Shown here piece after piece: positions 28,569 through 34,616 of a stretch of DNA of 34,616 nt (within the stretch, counting starts at the first letter, position 1; each line of letters opens with the position of its first letter). Below the pieces are notes generated by a model, which had not been told where the DNA came from, searched no databases, and saw only the letters and a program-made list of their open reading frames with translations. Both the position numbers and the translations under genes were made by a program. The stretch spans positions 1-34,616 of IMG/VR virus record IMGVR_UViG_3300046460_000100; one strand, 5' to 3'. The DNA comes from a virus.

Positions 28569-28618
28569 TACTTTTTTTGCGTAAATAATGCTTGCGTCTT
28601 ACGTTTTATGCGTATACG
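28569..28618 (+). promoter_or_regulatory. Rightward early promoter (PR-like) with two operators
   Basis: Two operator-type sites, TACTTTTTTTGCGTA (28569-28583) and TACGTTTTATGCGTA (28600-28614), centres 31 bases apart (three helical turns), plus a half site TACGCA at 28547-28552. The second overlaps a likely -10 TATACG (28613-28618) exactly as the left operator overlaps TATATA (both read ATGCGTATA); the -35 (TGCTTG or CTTGCG near 28590) is weak. Leader about 26 bases to the first gene. Confidence 0.5.
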
Positions 28619-28650
28619 GTCATTTCCAGAGACAAGCACTGGAGACGGAC

Positions 28651-28884
28651 ATGAACCACTACGCACTTATCTCCAAGCCGACCGGAACGCGGACCCGCTG
28701 CGGCGAGACTGTCCTCCGGTGCGATGCCAACCCGTCGCAGCCTGTTACATGCACGAAATGCCGCGCTTTGCTGGCTGACAAGGTTCAGCACGAAGCGGCG
28801 CAGGCCGACATCACTCCTGCCGGCCAAATTCAACGCATGCATGCGGCGACGGCGAAACATTTCGCATCCGTGCTGGCGGCATGA
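28651..28884 (+). CDS. Small zinc-finger-like early protein
   Basis: 77 aa from ATG 28651, with GGAG 6 bases upstream. RCGETVLRC and CTKCRALL supply four cysteines that could hold a zinc ion; the C-terminal half is an Ala/Gln/His-rich helix (QAEAAQ-like, ending TAKHFASVLAA). First gene of the rightward operon. An ATG at 28588 lies between the operators and is rejected. Function unknown. Confidence 0.65.
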   Translation: MNHYALISKPTGTRTRCGETVLRCDANPSQPVTCTKCRALLADKVQHEAAQADITPAGQIQRMHAATAKHFASVLAA

Positions 28885-29174
28885 TCATGGACCACGGCAT
28901 TCTGAACATCCCCCTTAGCAAGCGCGGCGACATCGACGCGCAGATCGATCGCTACAAGGCGGAACAGGCTGCAATCGCCAAGGCCAAGGCTCAGGCGGAT
29001 TTCGCACAAGCCAAGATAGACCGCGCCTCCGCTCATGAGCTTCTGGACGCAGCCGAAAAGCCACGCATCCAGCATCTCGCAGAACGGAGCGGGCGCACTT
29101 TCACAGACGAACGCCGGCACCTCCGCTCGGAATGCCACTGGCAGCCGAAGCTGGTGATCGCGCTGCTTTCGTAA
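28881..29174 (+). CDS. Helical early protein (97 aa)
   Basis: 97 aa starting in an ATGA overlap with the previous stop. A long charged helix (DIDAQIDRYKAEQAAIAKAK, ADFAQAKIDRASAHELLDAA) is followed by a basic C-terminus with TFTDERRHLRSECHW. Likely a coiled-coil dimer. No family recognised. The 49 bases to the next gene carry a run of C residues and no feature I can support. Confidence 0.55.
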   Translation: MIMDHGILNIPLSKRGDIDAQIDRYKAEQAAIAKAKAQADFAQAKIDRASAHELLDAAEKPRIQHLAERSGRTFTDERRHLRSECHWQPKLVIALLS

Positions 29175-29223
29175 CACCCCCCCAATCGCGAAGGCGACGG
29201 GAACTGACACAGGAGAACGACAG

Positions 29224-29544
29224 ATGGCACTCACGGTCAAAATCAGCAAATCGGGGGCGATCACCATCCGCCTCGGCAAGACCGATCTGAAGCGGGCGGC
29301 AGTCTGGCTTTCTGACTTCGAACATTACGACGAGAAATCTGGCGACGTTCTTGTGCCGAAAGTCATCAACCCCAGCGCCTTCGCTGAAGCTGTCTATCAC
29401 CAGCTCAACGACGAGGAAGAGGACGGGACCACCATCGTCCATCGCATGTTTGACGATGCGATCAAGGAAGCCGTTGAGCAGGGCGCGGAAGGCATCGTTT
29501 TCCCCGGCGACAAGGAATACGGGCGCAAAGCACTCGCCGGCTGA
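29224..29544 (+). CDS. Early protein of unknown function (106 aa)
   Basis: 106 aa with AGGAGA 7 bases before the ATG. Opening ALTVKISKSGAITIRLGKTD is a pair of beta strands, then DLKRAAVWLSDFEHYD, an acidic helix (NPSAFAEAVYHQLNDEEEDG) and VFPGDKEYGRKALAG. Acidic overall. No family recognised; position suggests an early role in host takeover or DNA metabolism. Confidence 0.62.
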   Translation: MALTVKISKSGAITIRLGKTDLKRAAVWLSDFEHYDEKSGDVLVPKVINPSAFAEAVYHQLNDEEEDGTTIVHRMFDDAIKEAVEQGAEGIVFPGDKEYGRKALAG

Positions 29545-29591
29545 TCGCTCCCTAACCCCTCCCCACTCCTTCCTACAGATGGAAAGAAGAC

Positions 29592-29870
29592 ATGAACGCC
29601 AGCATCCCATTCACGCAATACATGCTGCCGAACGGTCGCAAGGTTGATGTGTCAATCGAGCGCCCTTCCGATATCGCGGCGGCAGCAGCCGACATCATCA
29701 ATCGCGGCTACCGCTTCGAATGCGAGATGCTGACGACTGGCGATGTCAGCCTGACCATTGCCGACGATGACGGCGATCTGGACATCGAAGTCGTTCCCAA
29801 CGGGAAGGACGTGCCCGCCGCTGTTGACCGCCTGATCCTTCGCAACAACACTGCTCCGGTGTCGGCATGA
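29592..29870 (+). CDS. Conserved phage early protein (92 aa)
   Basis: 92 aa; ATG preceded by GGAAAGAAG. The sequence YMLPNGRKVDVSIERPSDIA, IINRGYRFECEMLTTGDVSL, DIEVVPNGKDVPAAVDRLI is a pattern I recognise from many alpha- and betaproteobacterial phage and prophage early regions as a conserved small protein without known function. It is probably an alpha/beta fold. It is translationally coupled to the next gene (ATGA). Confidence 0.68.
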   Translation: MNASIPFTQYMLPNGRKVDVSIERPSDIAAAAADIINRGYRFECEMLTTGDVSLTIADDDGDLDIEVVPNGKDVPAAVDRLILRNNTAPVSA

Positions 29871-30115
29871 CCGCACCTTTTCGCCCCTACACAGCCCCGG
29901 TAACTGACCTACACGCCCGTTTGAGCGGCAGGGACACCGATACGCTGAAGGTGAACGTCATCGGCTGTTTCACCTCGCCAATAGGCATCCAGTATCGCGT
30001 GCTGGAGAACGGCAAATTCTACCACCTGAACCGGTTCCTGCTCAATCATTTGCGGGAGAGCGGCGAGAGCTGCGAAAGCCTCGAAATAATCCCGGTCGAA
30101 GAGGATGACGAGTGA
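29867..30115 (+). CDS. Early protein of unknown function (82 aa)
   Basis: 82 aa beginning in ATGA overlap with the previous stop. Polar N-terminus (TAPFRPYTAPVTDLHARL), then beta strands (LKVNVIGCFTSPIGIQYRVL, ENGKFYHLNRFLL) and an acidic tail (EEDDE). The acidic character and small size are in line with phage inhibitors of host proteins, but no homologue is recognised. Confidence 0.58.
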   Translation: MTAPFRPYTAPVTDLHARLSGRDTDTLKVNVIGCFTSPIGIQYRVLENGKFYHLNRFLLNHLRESGESCESLEIIPVEEDDE

Positions 30116-30330
30116 TGACCACCTCCCGCGAGCGCCAGATGAAGTTCATCGAGGATTTCGGGCGCGATTCCCTGAAGATCGGCGTCACCGAAATGCTGGC
30201 TTGCTTCGGCCCCGATTGGCTGACCGACGAACAAGTCAAGGACATCGTCGCGTACAAGATCGACGTTTGGCGCCGCGCAGTTCGGAACACCATCCGCAAC
30301 CGGGCAATCCAGAAGGCGAGGATATCATGA
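30115..30330 (+). CDS. Early protein of unknown function (71 aa)
   Basis: 71 aa from ATG 30115 (TGATG with the previous stop); a GTG three bases earlier would add one residue. Helical: RERQMKFIEDFGRDSLKIGV, TEMLACFGPDWLTDEQVKDI, YKIDVWRRAVRNTIRNRAIQ. The basic C-terminal helix may contact nucleic acid. No family recognised. Confidence 0.58.
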   Translation: MTTSRERQMKFIEDFGRDSLKIGVTEMLACFGPDWLTDEQVKDIVAYKIDVWRRAVRNTIRNRAIQKARIS

Positions 30331-30542
30331 TGGGCCGCGACCAAATCGAAGAGCAGGCGCTCCTGCAACTCTCCCAGACCATTCACCAAGCCGAAAACCC
30401 AAGGGACGGCTACGGCGTCGGCTTCCTTGTCTACAGCCTCGCCGCTGATTTCCACGCTCTGTGCTGCATGGCTGGACCGGAAGCTGCGCGCCAGGAAATG
30501 GCCGAGATCATCAATTCCGAGTTCGAAAGGAAACGCTCGTGA
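30327..30542 (+). CDS. Early protein of unknown function (71 aa)
   Basis: 71 aa in ATGA overlap with the gene before. Mainly helical (GRDQIEEQALLQLSQTIHQA, YGVGFLVYSLAADFHALCCM, ARQEMAEIINSEFERK). The middle helix is quite hydrophobic but broken by polar residues, so it is more likely part of a small helical bundle than a membrane span. Role unknown. Confidence 0.58.
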   Translation: MMGRDQIEEQALLQLSQTIHQAENPRDGYGVGFLVYSLAADFHALCCMAGPEAARQEMAEIINSEFERKRS

Positions 30543-31138
30543 CCAGCCTGACCTTCGACTTCGCCGAATTCTGCGAGCGCTCCGATTGCGACACCACCGA
30601 ACTGATGCGCGTTCTTGGCGCTGTTCGGAATGGCGCTTGGTGTGCTGGCGGCGCGATCCGCAGAACCCTCATCAAGCAGCCGCTCGACAGTGACTTCGAC
30701 TTTTTCTTCCGCAGCGCCGAGGAAATGGCTGAGTGGGAGAAAAAGCTACCTTCGACCTTGGCCTTGGTGCGAGAGACGGAGCATCACAAGCACTGGAAAG
30801 GACCAGTCGAAGGTAGCGCAATTCCGGTTGAAATTCAAGCAATTCGCTTCCGCTACTATGCGAGTGCGGCAGAGGTAATCGACAGCTTCGATTACACGAT
30901 CACGCAGTTCGCGCTGGACGGCGACGCCCTGGTTACAACGCCGCTTGCCTTGTGGGACTTGGGCCGCAAGCGCCTCGCCATCCACAAGGTAACCTACCCG
31001 GTCGCGACCATGCGCCGGATGATCAAATACACCCGACAGGGCTTCAACGCCTGTGCCGGCTGCATGGCAACCCTTCTCAAAGAAACCGCGACTTCGCCCG
31101 AGGCAATGGCTTCGCTCGATATCGCCTATGTGGACTGA
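30539..31138 (+). CDS. Nucleotidyltransferase-like protein
   Basis: 199 aa from GTG 30539, which overlaps the stop before it (GTGA). The N-terminal part carries the polymerase-beta-type nucleotidyltransferase signature: WCAGGAIRRTLI (hGG near residues 36-40), then DSDFDFFF with two aspartates spaced D-x-D, and a third acidic strand later (PVEIQAIRFRYY or SFDYTITQF). The second half resembles the helical part that follows this core in tRNA-nucleotidyltransferase/poly(A) polymerase head-like proteins. Substrate unknown: RNA, protein or a small-molecule target are all possible. A stand-alone phage NTase beside recombination genes is noteworthy. Confidence 0.62.
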   Translation: MTSLTFDFAEFCERSDCDTTELMRVLGAVRNGAWCAGGAIRRTLIKQPLDSDFDFFFRSAEEMAEWEKKLPSTLALVRETEHHKHWKGPVEGSAIPVEIQAIRFRYYASAAEVIDSFDYTITQFALDGDALVTTPLALWDLGRKRLAIHKVTYPVATMRRMIKYTRQGFNACAGCMATLLKETATSPEAMASLDIAYVD

Positions 31139-31143
31139 CGAAA

Positions 31144-31911
31144 ATGGCAAAAGCTGCTGACCAGAAGTTGCTCGAAATCCTGAACGAATATGGCGAGACG
31201 CCCAAGGACGCCATGTGGGATTGCCACGGAACCTGGGTGATCTATCACCGGGCAATCGAGCGCATCGCGGCGAAGGCCAAGATCAGCTTCGACATGCCGG
31301 AAATCGTGGAAGCGAAATCCGCCGACAGGATCGTTGCAATCGTTGCCCGCGGTTTCATGGGCGACCGCTCGGAGTGGTCCTTTGGTGAAGCTGCCCCCGG
31401 CAACAACAAGAATTCGTACCCTTATGCGATGGCCGAAAAGCGCGCGAAAGACCGCGTTGTCCTGAAGCTCATCGGCCTTCATGGCCTAGCATATTCCGAG
31501 GAGGAAGGCGACGATTTTCGCGCCCAAGACTATTTCGAAGAGCGTGGCGAACCTGTGCAGCAAAGCCACCTCAAGGCCAACGGCAAGCCCGCGAAGGGGT
31601 GGCGCGCCAATGGTGACCGCACGTCCTACTGGCTCAAGACGAACGGCTCTTGGGACGCCCTGAAGACTATGCTGGACGAGGATCTGCTCGACTGCAAGTC
31701 GCTCGTATCGCTGGACAGCGTGAAGGCCATCTATCGCGGAATGGCGAAAGAGCAGCACTGGAACAAGGACTTCCTTGAAGCCCTGACAAATGCGTTCGGT
31801 GCCCATGAGAGCGCCCTTCTGTCGAACATGGAGGCAGAGCAGCTTGCGGAAATCCCGCTTGGTGACGCGCTCCGTAAATCCCTCGCTCAACACCCACTCA
31901 ACGGAGGCTGA
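31144..31911 (+). CDS. Candidate Rad52-like single-strand annealing protein
   Basis: 255 aa from ATG 31144. The core [40 protein letters not shown] (about 80-118) resembles the Rad52/Red-beta-like element in which a helix A-x-x-K-A-x-x-D-x-x-x-R-x-L..G follows the substrate strands. The C-terminal half ([40 protein letters not shown]) is unlike Rad52 and may bind SSB or an exonuclease. SSB follows directly, as with many phage annealing proteins. No exonuclease partner was seen in this window except the VRR-NUC protein in the other operon. The assignment is inferred and moderate. Confidence 0.5.
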   Translation: MAKAADQKLLEILNEYGETPKDAMWDCHGTWVIYHRAIERIAAKAKISFDMPEIVEAKSADRIVAIVARGFMGDRSEWSFGEAAPGNNKNSYPYAMAEKRAKDRVVLKLIGLHGLAYSEEEGDDFRAQDYFEERGEPVQQSHLKANGKPAKGWRANGDRTSYWLKTNGSWDALKTMLDEDLLDCKSLVSLDSVKAIYRGMAKEQHWNKDFLEALTNAFGAHESALLSNMEAEQLAEIPLGDALRKSLAQHPLNGG

Positions 31912-31912
31912 A

Positions 31913-32320
31913 TTGGCTGGCTCAGTGAATAAGGTAATTCTCGTCGGCAATCTTGGTGCAGACCCGGAAATCCGCCGCCTCCAGTCTGGTGATGCCGTGG
32001 TCAATCTGCGCATCGCAACGTCCGAATCCTGGCGCGACAAGAATTCCGGCGAGCGCAAGGAAAAGACCGAGTGGCATCAGGTGGTCGTGTTCAATGACCA
32101 GATTGCCAAGGTCGCGGAACAATATCTCCGCAAGGGCATGAAGGTCTACATCGAAGGCTCGCTTCAGACGCGCAAGTGGGCCGACAAATCCGGCGCCGAA
32201 AAGTACACCACGGAAATCGTACTCCAGAAATTCCGTGGCGAGCTTCAGATGCTCGACGCCACCGGCAAGGGTGAAGCGCCAGCCGCCAGCAACGACGACG
32301 ATTCCGAGATCCCGTTCTGA
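31913..32320 (+). CDS. ssb: Single-stranded DNA-binding protein
   Basis: 135 aa with OB fold: [78 protein letters not shown], and a short linker ending in DDDSEIPF, the acidic tip that binds repair proteins. The start is TTG at 31913: GGAGG lies 5 bases upstream and overlaps the end of the previous gene, while no ATG or GTG fits before NKVILVGN. It coats single strands during replication and recombination. The linker is short for a bacterial SSB, usual for phage versions. Confidence 0.93.
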   Translation: MAGSVNKVILVGNLGADPEIRRLQSGDAVVNLRIATSESWRDKNSGERKEKTEWHQVVVFNDQIAKVAEQYLRKGMKVYIEGSLQTRKWADKSGAEKYTTEIVLQKFRGELQMLDATGKGEAPAASNDDDSEIPF

Positions 32321-32334
32321 TCTTAACCAGAGAA

Positions 32335-32360
32335 GCCCGACCTCGCAAATGGGGTCGGGC
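32335..32360 (+). other. Perfect 8-bp hairpin after ssb
   Basis: GCCCGACC (32335-32342) and GGTCGGGC (32353-32360) with a 10-base loop, in the 56-base space after ssb. No T-run follows, so it is not an ordinary terminator; it may stabilise the upstream message or bind a protein. Confidence 0.45.
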
Positions 32361-32376
32361 GGGAAGGCCAAGGGAC

Positions 32377-32793
32377 ATGGCAAAGAAACCAGATAAGCCG
32401 ATCTACGCATTCGTGCGCCGTGGCGACGGCCTGTTTCCTGAGATGGAATACGACGCTGGCGCCCTCGCCGGCATTGCCCAGGGTCAGCGCGTCAAGCTGG
32501 AGTTGAAGCAGTGGCGCAACCTAGACCGTCTCCGCGCCTATTGGGCCACGCTACAGGACTGCGTGAACGCCACAGGGTGCGCGCCTAGCAAGGAAGCGCT
32601 TGATGCCTACGTACGGCCCGCTGTGGGCTACGTGGATGCCATCCGACTGGCTTCCGGGCATTTCGTCGGCGTCGGTCGCCCCATCAATACCAGCGAGTGC
32701 GAAGAGCCCGAGATGATCGCGTTCTTCCAGAGCGTCGAAGAGTTGCTTGCGCGTGAGTTTGGATACGTCAGCGAACGAAAGGCCGCAGCATGA
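32377..32793 (+). CDS. Conserved phage protein of unknown function (138 aa)
   Basis: 138 aa. Opening KPIYAFVRRGDGLFPEMEYD, then AGIAQGQRVKLELKQWRNLD, RLRAYWATLQDCVNATGC and a C-terminal helical part with EEPEMIAFFQSVEELLAREF. The combination of basic strand and helix LKQWRNLDRLRAYWATLQ recalls small recombination-mediator-like proteins found next to ssb in phage operons, but I cannot name a family. AGGGA precedes the ATG by 5 bases region. Coupled to the next gene by ATGA. Confidence 0.62.
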   Translation: MAKKPDKPIYAFVRRGDGLFPEMEYDAGALAGIAQGQRVKLELKQWRNLDRLRAYWATLQDCVNATGCAPSKEALDAYVRPAVGYVDAIRLASGHFVGVGRPINTSECEEPEMIAFFQSVEELLAREFGYVSERKAAA

Positions 32794-32969
32794 ACCCGCC
32801 CCGCATCTACTGGCGCCGCGCCCATCCCGTAAGGCTTCCAAACCGCATCGACACCCTTCCGCATGCCCAGATGATGCCAGCCTTCGAGCAGGACATCCGC
32901 CGCTATCCAAGGCTTCTAGAGGACAAGCTTGCCAAGGAGATCGACCGGGAATTGGAGATGCTTCCGTGA
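32790..32969 (+). CDS. Small protein (59 aa) before the HNH gene
   Basis: 59 aa, NPPRIYWRRAHPVRLPNRID then TLPHAQMMPAFEQDIRRYPR and a charged helix (LLEDKLAKEIDRELEML). Start overlaps the previous stop (ATGA) and the stop overlaps the HNH start (GTGA), which supports it despite the size. Basic N-terminus, acidic C-terminus. Function unknown. Confidence 0.58.
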   Translation: MNPPRIYWRRAHPVRLPNRIDTLPHAQMMPAFEQDIRRYPRLLEDKLAKEIDRELEMLP

Positions 32970-33331
32970 GACGCGAATTCAGCCGCAAGATCAAAGCCGC
33001 CGCCATTGCGCGCGCTGCTGGCCACTGTGAGCGTTGTCGCGCTGTCCTTAAGGCTGGCGGTGCCGAGGTCGATCATATCCTTGAAGACGCTCTAGGCGGC
33101 GAGCCTGTGCTGGCGAATGCCCAGGTTTTATGCGCGCCTTGTCATAAGGAAAAAACAGCCGAGCGAATTGTGAAGATCCGCAAGGCCGACCGGCAGCGCG
33201 ACAAATCCACAGGTGCCATCCGTCCCGCCGGCAAGTTGCGCGGCCCAGCATTTCAAAAGCCCGAGAAGCCCGCTCGCGAAGGCAAAATGCCGCTCGCTCC
33301 CAGGATCATTTACGCAGTGAGGACAGCATGA
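32966..33331 (+). CDS. HNH endonuclease
   Basis: 121 aa from GTG 32966 (VRREFSRKIKAAAIARA). Two zinc-type knuckles CERC (about residues 23-26) and CAPC (about 54-57) flank the HNH core: EVDHILEDALGGEPVLANAQ gives the first H (DH), N in LANAQVLC and H in CHKEKTA. The C-terminal 50 residues are basic and proline-containing. Stand-alone HNH proteins of this size in phages act in packaging, recombination or as homing-type nucleases; here it lies in the early operon with ssb. It overlaps the next gene (ATGA). Confidence 0.85.
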   Translation: MRREFSRKIKAAAIARAAGHCERCRAVLKAGGAEVDHILEDALGGEPVLANAQVLCAPCHKEKTAERIVKIRKADRQRDKSTGAIRPAGKLRGPAFQKPEKPAREGKMPLAPRIIYAVRTA

Positions 33332-33855
33332 CCGACCCACATAGCCAGATAGATGCGAAGGGCGTCGAAGCCGCGCACGTCGCCGTTCAAAAATGGATGG
33401 ATTGGTGCATAGACCATGATCAGGAGCCATCTGCGCGATCTGGTGCATCGGAGGCCATCCGCGCCTATCTCGGCGCCCTCATCCCTGCCGCAAAGCCAGT
33501 GGGAGTAGAGGGGCTGACGGAGCGAATCCAGCAGCGCATTAGCGTGTTTCGCGAGATGACGCCGGAAGACGACGAGCCATGGCATAGCTGGTATCTCGCC
33601 GCGTTCGATATGCTGTCCGCTGAGGTCGCCGCTCTCTCCGCAGGAACAGCAACACCCGGAGGGGAGACAGCCAGGTATCAGGTCACGGCCATTATGAAGG
33701 GCAGCCGCACTAGGCTGGTAGTTTCGGATGGCGACAATGCCTACTCGACCGAAGACCGCGCCGCCGCAGAACGTGTGCTGGCAGAGGTCCAGAGATTTCC
33801 GGCTGCCTACCGTGACGCTCGCATCGAACCAGCAACACCCGGAGGGGAGAAGTGA
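33328..33855 (+). CDS. Modular early protein with internal ATPGGE repeat
   Basis: 175 aa that reads as two modules. Module 1 (1-107): DPHSQIDAKGVEAAHVAVQK, WMDWCIDHDQ, then an acidic helical part ending ALSAGTATPGGE. Module 2 (108-175): TARYQVTAIMKGSRTRLVVS, DNAYSTEDRAAAERVLAEVQ and the end EPATPGGEK. Both modules end in the same repeat-coded ATPGGE, as if a former stop and start were fused in frame. No family recognised. Directly after its stop come a few codons (GTG ATG TGC...) and a stop, probably the remains of a deleted next gene. Confidence 0.6.
   Translation: MTDPHSQIDAKGVEAAHVAVQKWMDWCIDHDQEPSARSGASEAIRAYLGALIPAAKPVGVEGLTERIQQRISVFREMTPEDDEPWHSWYLAAFDMLSAEVAALSAGTATPGGETARYQVTAIMKGSRTRLVVSDGDNAYSTEDRAAAERVLAEVQRFPAAYRDARIEPATPGGEK
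33641..33667 (+). repeat. Repeat copy 1 (ATPGGE / ribosome-site cassette), internal
   Basis: 27 bases identical to copy 3 at 34414-34440, including the shared 20-mer AGCAACACCCGGAGGGGAGA. Here it is inside the open frame and codes for GTATPGGE, joining two modules. In the other copies the same bases end a gene and carry the ribosome site for the next. Confidence 0.8.
33831..33850 (+). repeat. Repeat copy 2, at a gene end
   Basis: The 20-mer AGCAACACCCGGAGGGGAGA followed by AGTGA: codes for ATPGGEK-stop, with GGAGGGGAG placed as ribosome site before an overlapping GTG. The frame that follows stops after five codons, so the downstream gene seems lost. Confidence 0.8.
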
Positions 33856-33881
33856 TGTGCAGATCGTAGCGAAACCGTGAC

Positions 33882-33917
33882 CAATTCGTTGTTCTGAATT
33901 GCCACTTATGCTACTGT
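33882..33917 (+). promoter_or_regulatory. Internal promoter with overlapping palindrome
   Basis: TTGTTC (33889-33894), 17 bases, TACTGT (33912-33917). The inverted repeat CAATTC-N8-GAATTG (33882-33887/33896-33901) covers the -35 box and could be an operator. The next gene begins at 33936 with AAAGGA at 33923-33928. Hexamers are only partial matches. Confidence 0.4.
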
Positions 33918-33935
33918 TTCTCAAAGGAAAAAGCA

Positions 33936-34445
33936 ATGGATGACGTTGGTAAAATGACTGCCTGCCCGAAGTGCGGGTTAGACGCTAAGTCGCTGCTGCA
34001 CCCCCTCTGCACACACAAGAAATGTCCGGTGCGCGATGCTTTTAGAATGCGGGCGTTGGCTGACGAGGGAATGCGCCAAGGCCGAGCAATAAGCGCCTCG
34101 GTGCGCATATGGGAATACGAGGACATAGAAGGAAATTGGAGAGAAGCCCGTAATGCAGATGACGCCTGCATGTGGGCTGAAGATGGGCGGCGCATCCGGG
34201 AGAAGTTGGCGGAGGACGTTGGCCGTCCTGTTCCCAAGCATGGGAGCAGGCCCATGATCGCCGTGGAGGAAGCCGCAAACCGGCTTCGCGAAAACCTAGC
34301 ATCCTTCGATGCAGAAGCGGCGTTCGAACTCGCCAACGAAGGCGAGCGTTCCGACCTGTGGACCGAGATTGATGTAAATGTCGAAGACCTCCGCACTGTC
34401 CTATCCACCCTCACAGGAACAGCAACACCCGGAGGGGAGAAGTGA
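33936..34445 (+). CDS. Zinc-ribbon early protein with ATPGGE C-terminus
   Basis: 169 aa with AAAGGA 7 bases before the ATG. The N-terminus TACPKCGLDAKSLL, CTHKKCPVRDAF holds four cysteines for one zinc; the middle (SASVRIWEYEDIEGNWREAR, NADDACMWAEDGRRIREKLA) and the acidic C-terminal helix (AVEEAANRLRENLASFDAEA) have no known family. It ends STLTGTATPGGEK, coded by repeat copy 3, like the gene before. It seems to have its own promoter, unlike the other operon members. Confidence 0.62.
   Translation: MDDVGKMTACPKCGLDAKSLLHPLCTHKKCPVRDAFRMRALADEGMRQGRAISASVRIWEYEDIEGNWREARNADDACMWAEDGRRIREKLAEDVGRPVPKHGSRPMIAVEEAANRLRENLASFDAEAAFELANEGERSDLWTEIDVNVEDLRTVLSTLTGTATPGGEK
34414..34440 (+). repeat. 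Repeat copy 3, at a gene end
   Basis: 27 bases identical to copy 1. Codes for GTATPGGE, followed by AAG and the GTGA overlap with the next gene, for which GGAGGGGAG acts as ribosome site. Confidence 0.8.
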
Positions 34446-34616
34446 GCGCGCTTTCAGACCATCGCGTAATCTACATCAGCGGACCGATCACCGGTATCCC
34501 GGACAAGAACCATCCTTTGTTTATGTCGGTCGCTGGCGAGCTTAGGCGAATGGGCCACCGCGTCTATAACCCGCGCGAATTTACGTGGGATTGCCCGACC
34601 TTCCCGAAGCGCAAGG
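34442..34616 (+). CDS. DUF4406 / nucleoside deoxyribosyltransferase-like protein, partial
   Basis: 58 codons visible from GTG 34442 (overlap with the previous stop; strong ribosome site in repeat copy 3). HRVIYISGPITGIPDKNHPL, FMSVAGELRRMGHRVYNPRE is the start of the DUF4406 family, which has the fold of nucleoside 2-deoxyribosyltransferases (YxSGPITG loop binds the base or ribose). Members are common in phages and may salvage or modify nucleotides. The catalytic Glu region lies beyond the right edge. Confidence 0.75.
   Translation, partial: MSALSDHRVIYISGPITGIPDKNHPLFMSVAGELRRMGHRVYNPREFTWDCPTFPKRK

Noticed and set aside
33641-34440. Repeats as a possible CRISPR array
   Set aside because: Only three copies, unequal spacing (about 190 and 580 bases), repeats lie inside and at ends of coding frames.
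1-34616. Integrase, att site, restriction enzyme, toxin-antitoxin pair
   Set aside because: Looked for and not recognised in any frame; an integrase, if present, must lie outside the window.

Overview
The window looks like about 34.6 kb of a temperate tailed phage or prophage with a short-tailed, P22-like virion plan. GC content is roughly 60 percent. Codon use and the style of the small proteins suggest an alphaproteobacterial host, perhaps Rhizobiales; this is an inference. No host gene, integrase, att site or tRNA was recognised, and both ends cut through genes, so the element continues on both sides.

Layout. A genetic switch lies at about 27.13-28.65 kb: a Cro-like gene on the minus strand (27133-27387), an S24/LexA-type repressor on the plus strand (27438-28175), operator palindromes of the type TACGCATTTTGCGTA, and a 320-base strongly structured non-coding stretch that ends in a clear intrinsic terminator. 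Leftward from the switch, one long minus-strand series holds early genes (small proteins, a mini SPFH-like protein, a VRR-NUC nuclease, a DNA methyltransferase, a DnaA domain IV-like protein and an HTH-like protein). A candidate late promoter follows at about 22.06-22.11 kb. Next come the packaging and virion genes in P22 order: small and large terminase, portal, scaffold, P22-type coat, adaptor, gp10-like hub, three ejection-type proteins, cell wall hydrolase, tail fibre and beta-helix tailspike. The lysis genes follow: holin, SAR endolysin, i-spanin, a second methyltransferase and an o-spanin-like lipoprotein. At the far left is an envelope cassette: a secreted ClpP-fold protein, an ExbB/MotA-like channel protein and an ExbD-like protein.

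Rightward from the switch, a compact plus-strand operon with mostly overlapping starts and stops holds small early proteins, a nucleotidyltransferase-like protein, a Rad52-like annealing-protein candidate, SSB, an HNH nuclease and a DUF4406-like protein cut by the window end. Three copies of a repeat that encodes ATPGGE and carries a ribosome binding site punctuate its end.

Most noteworthy are: the ExbB/ExbD-like pair with a periplasmic ClpP-like protein beside the lysis genes; two long structured non-coding elements (26.05-26.23 and 28.18-28.50 kb) that share a 19/20 motif; and two small plus-strand genes inside the minus-strand late region whose predicted promoters place transcription starts at or next to their ATG, as also seen for cro. 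All function calls come from reading motifs; no database search was run.
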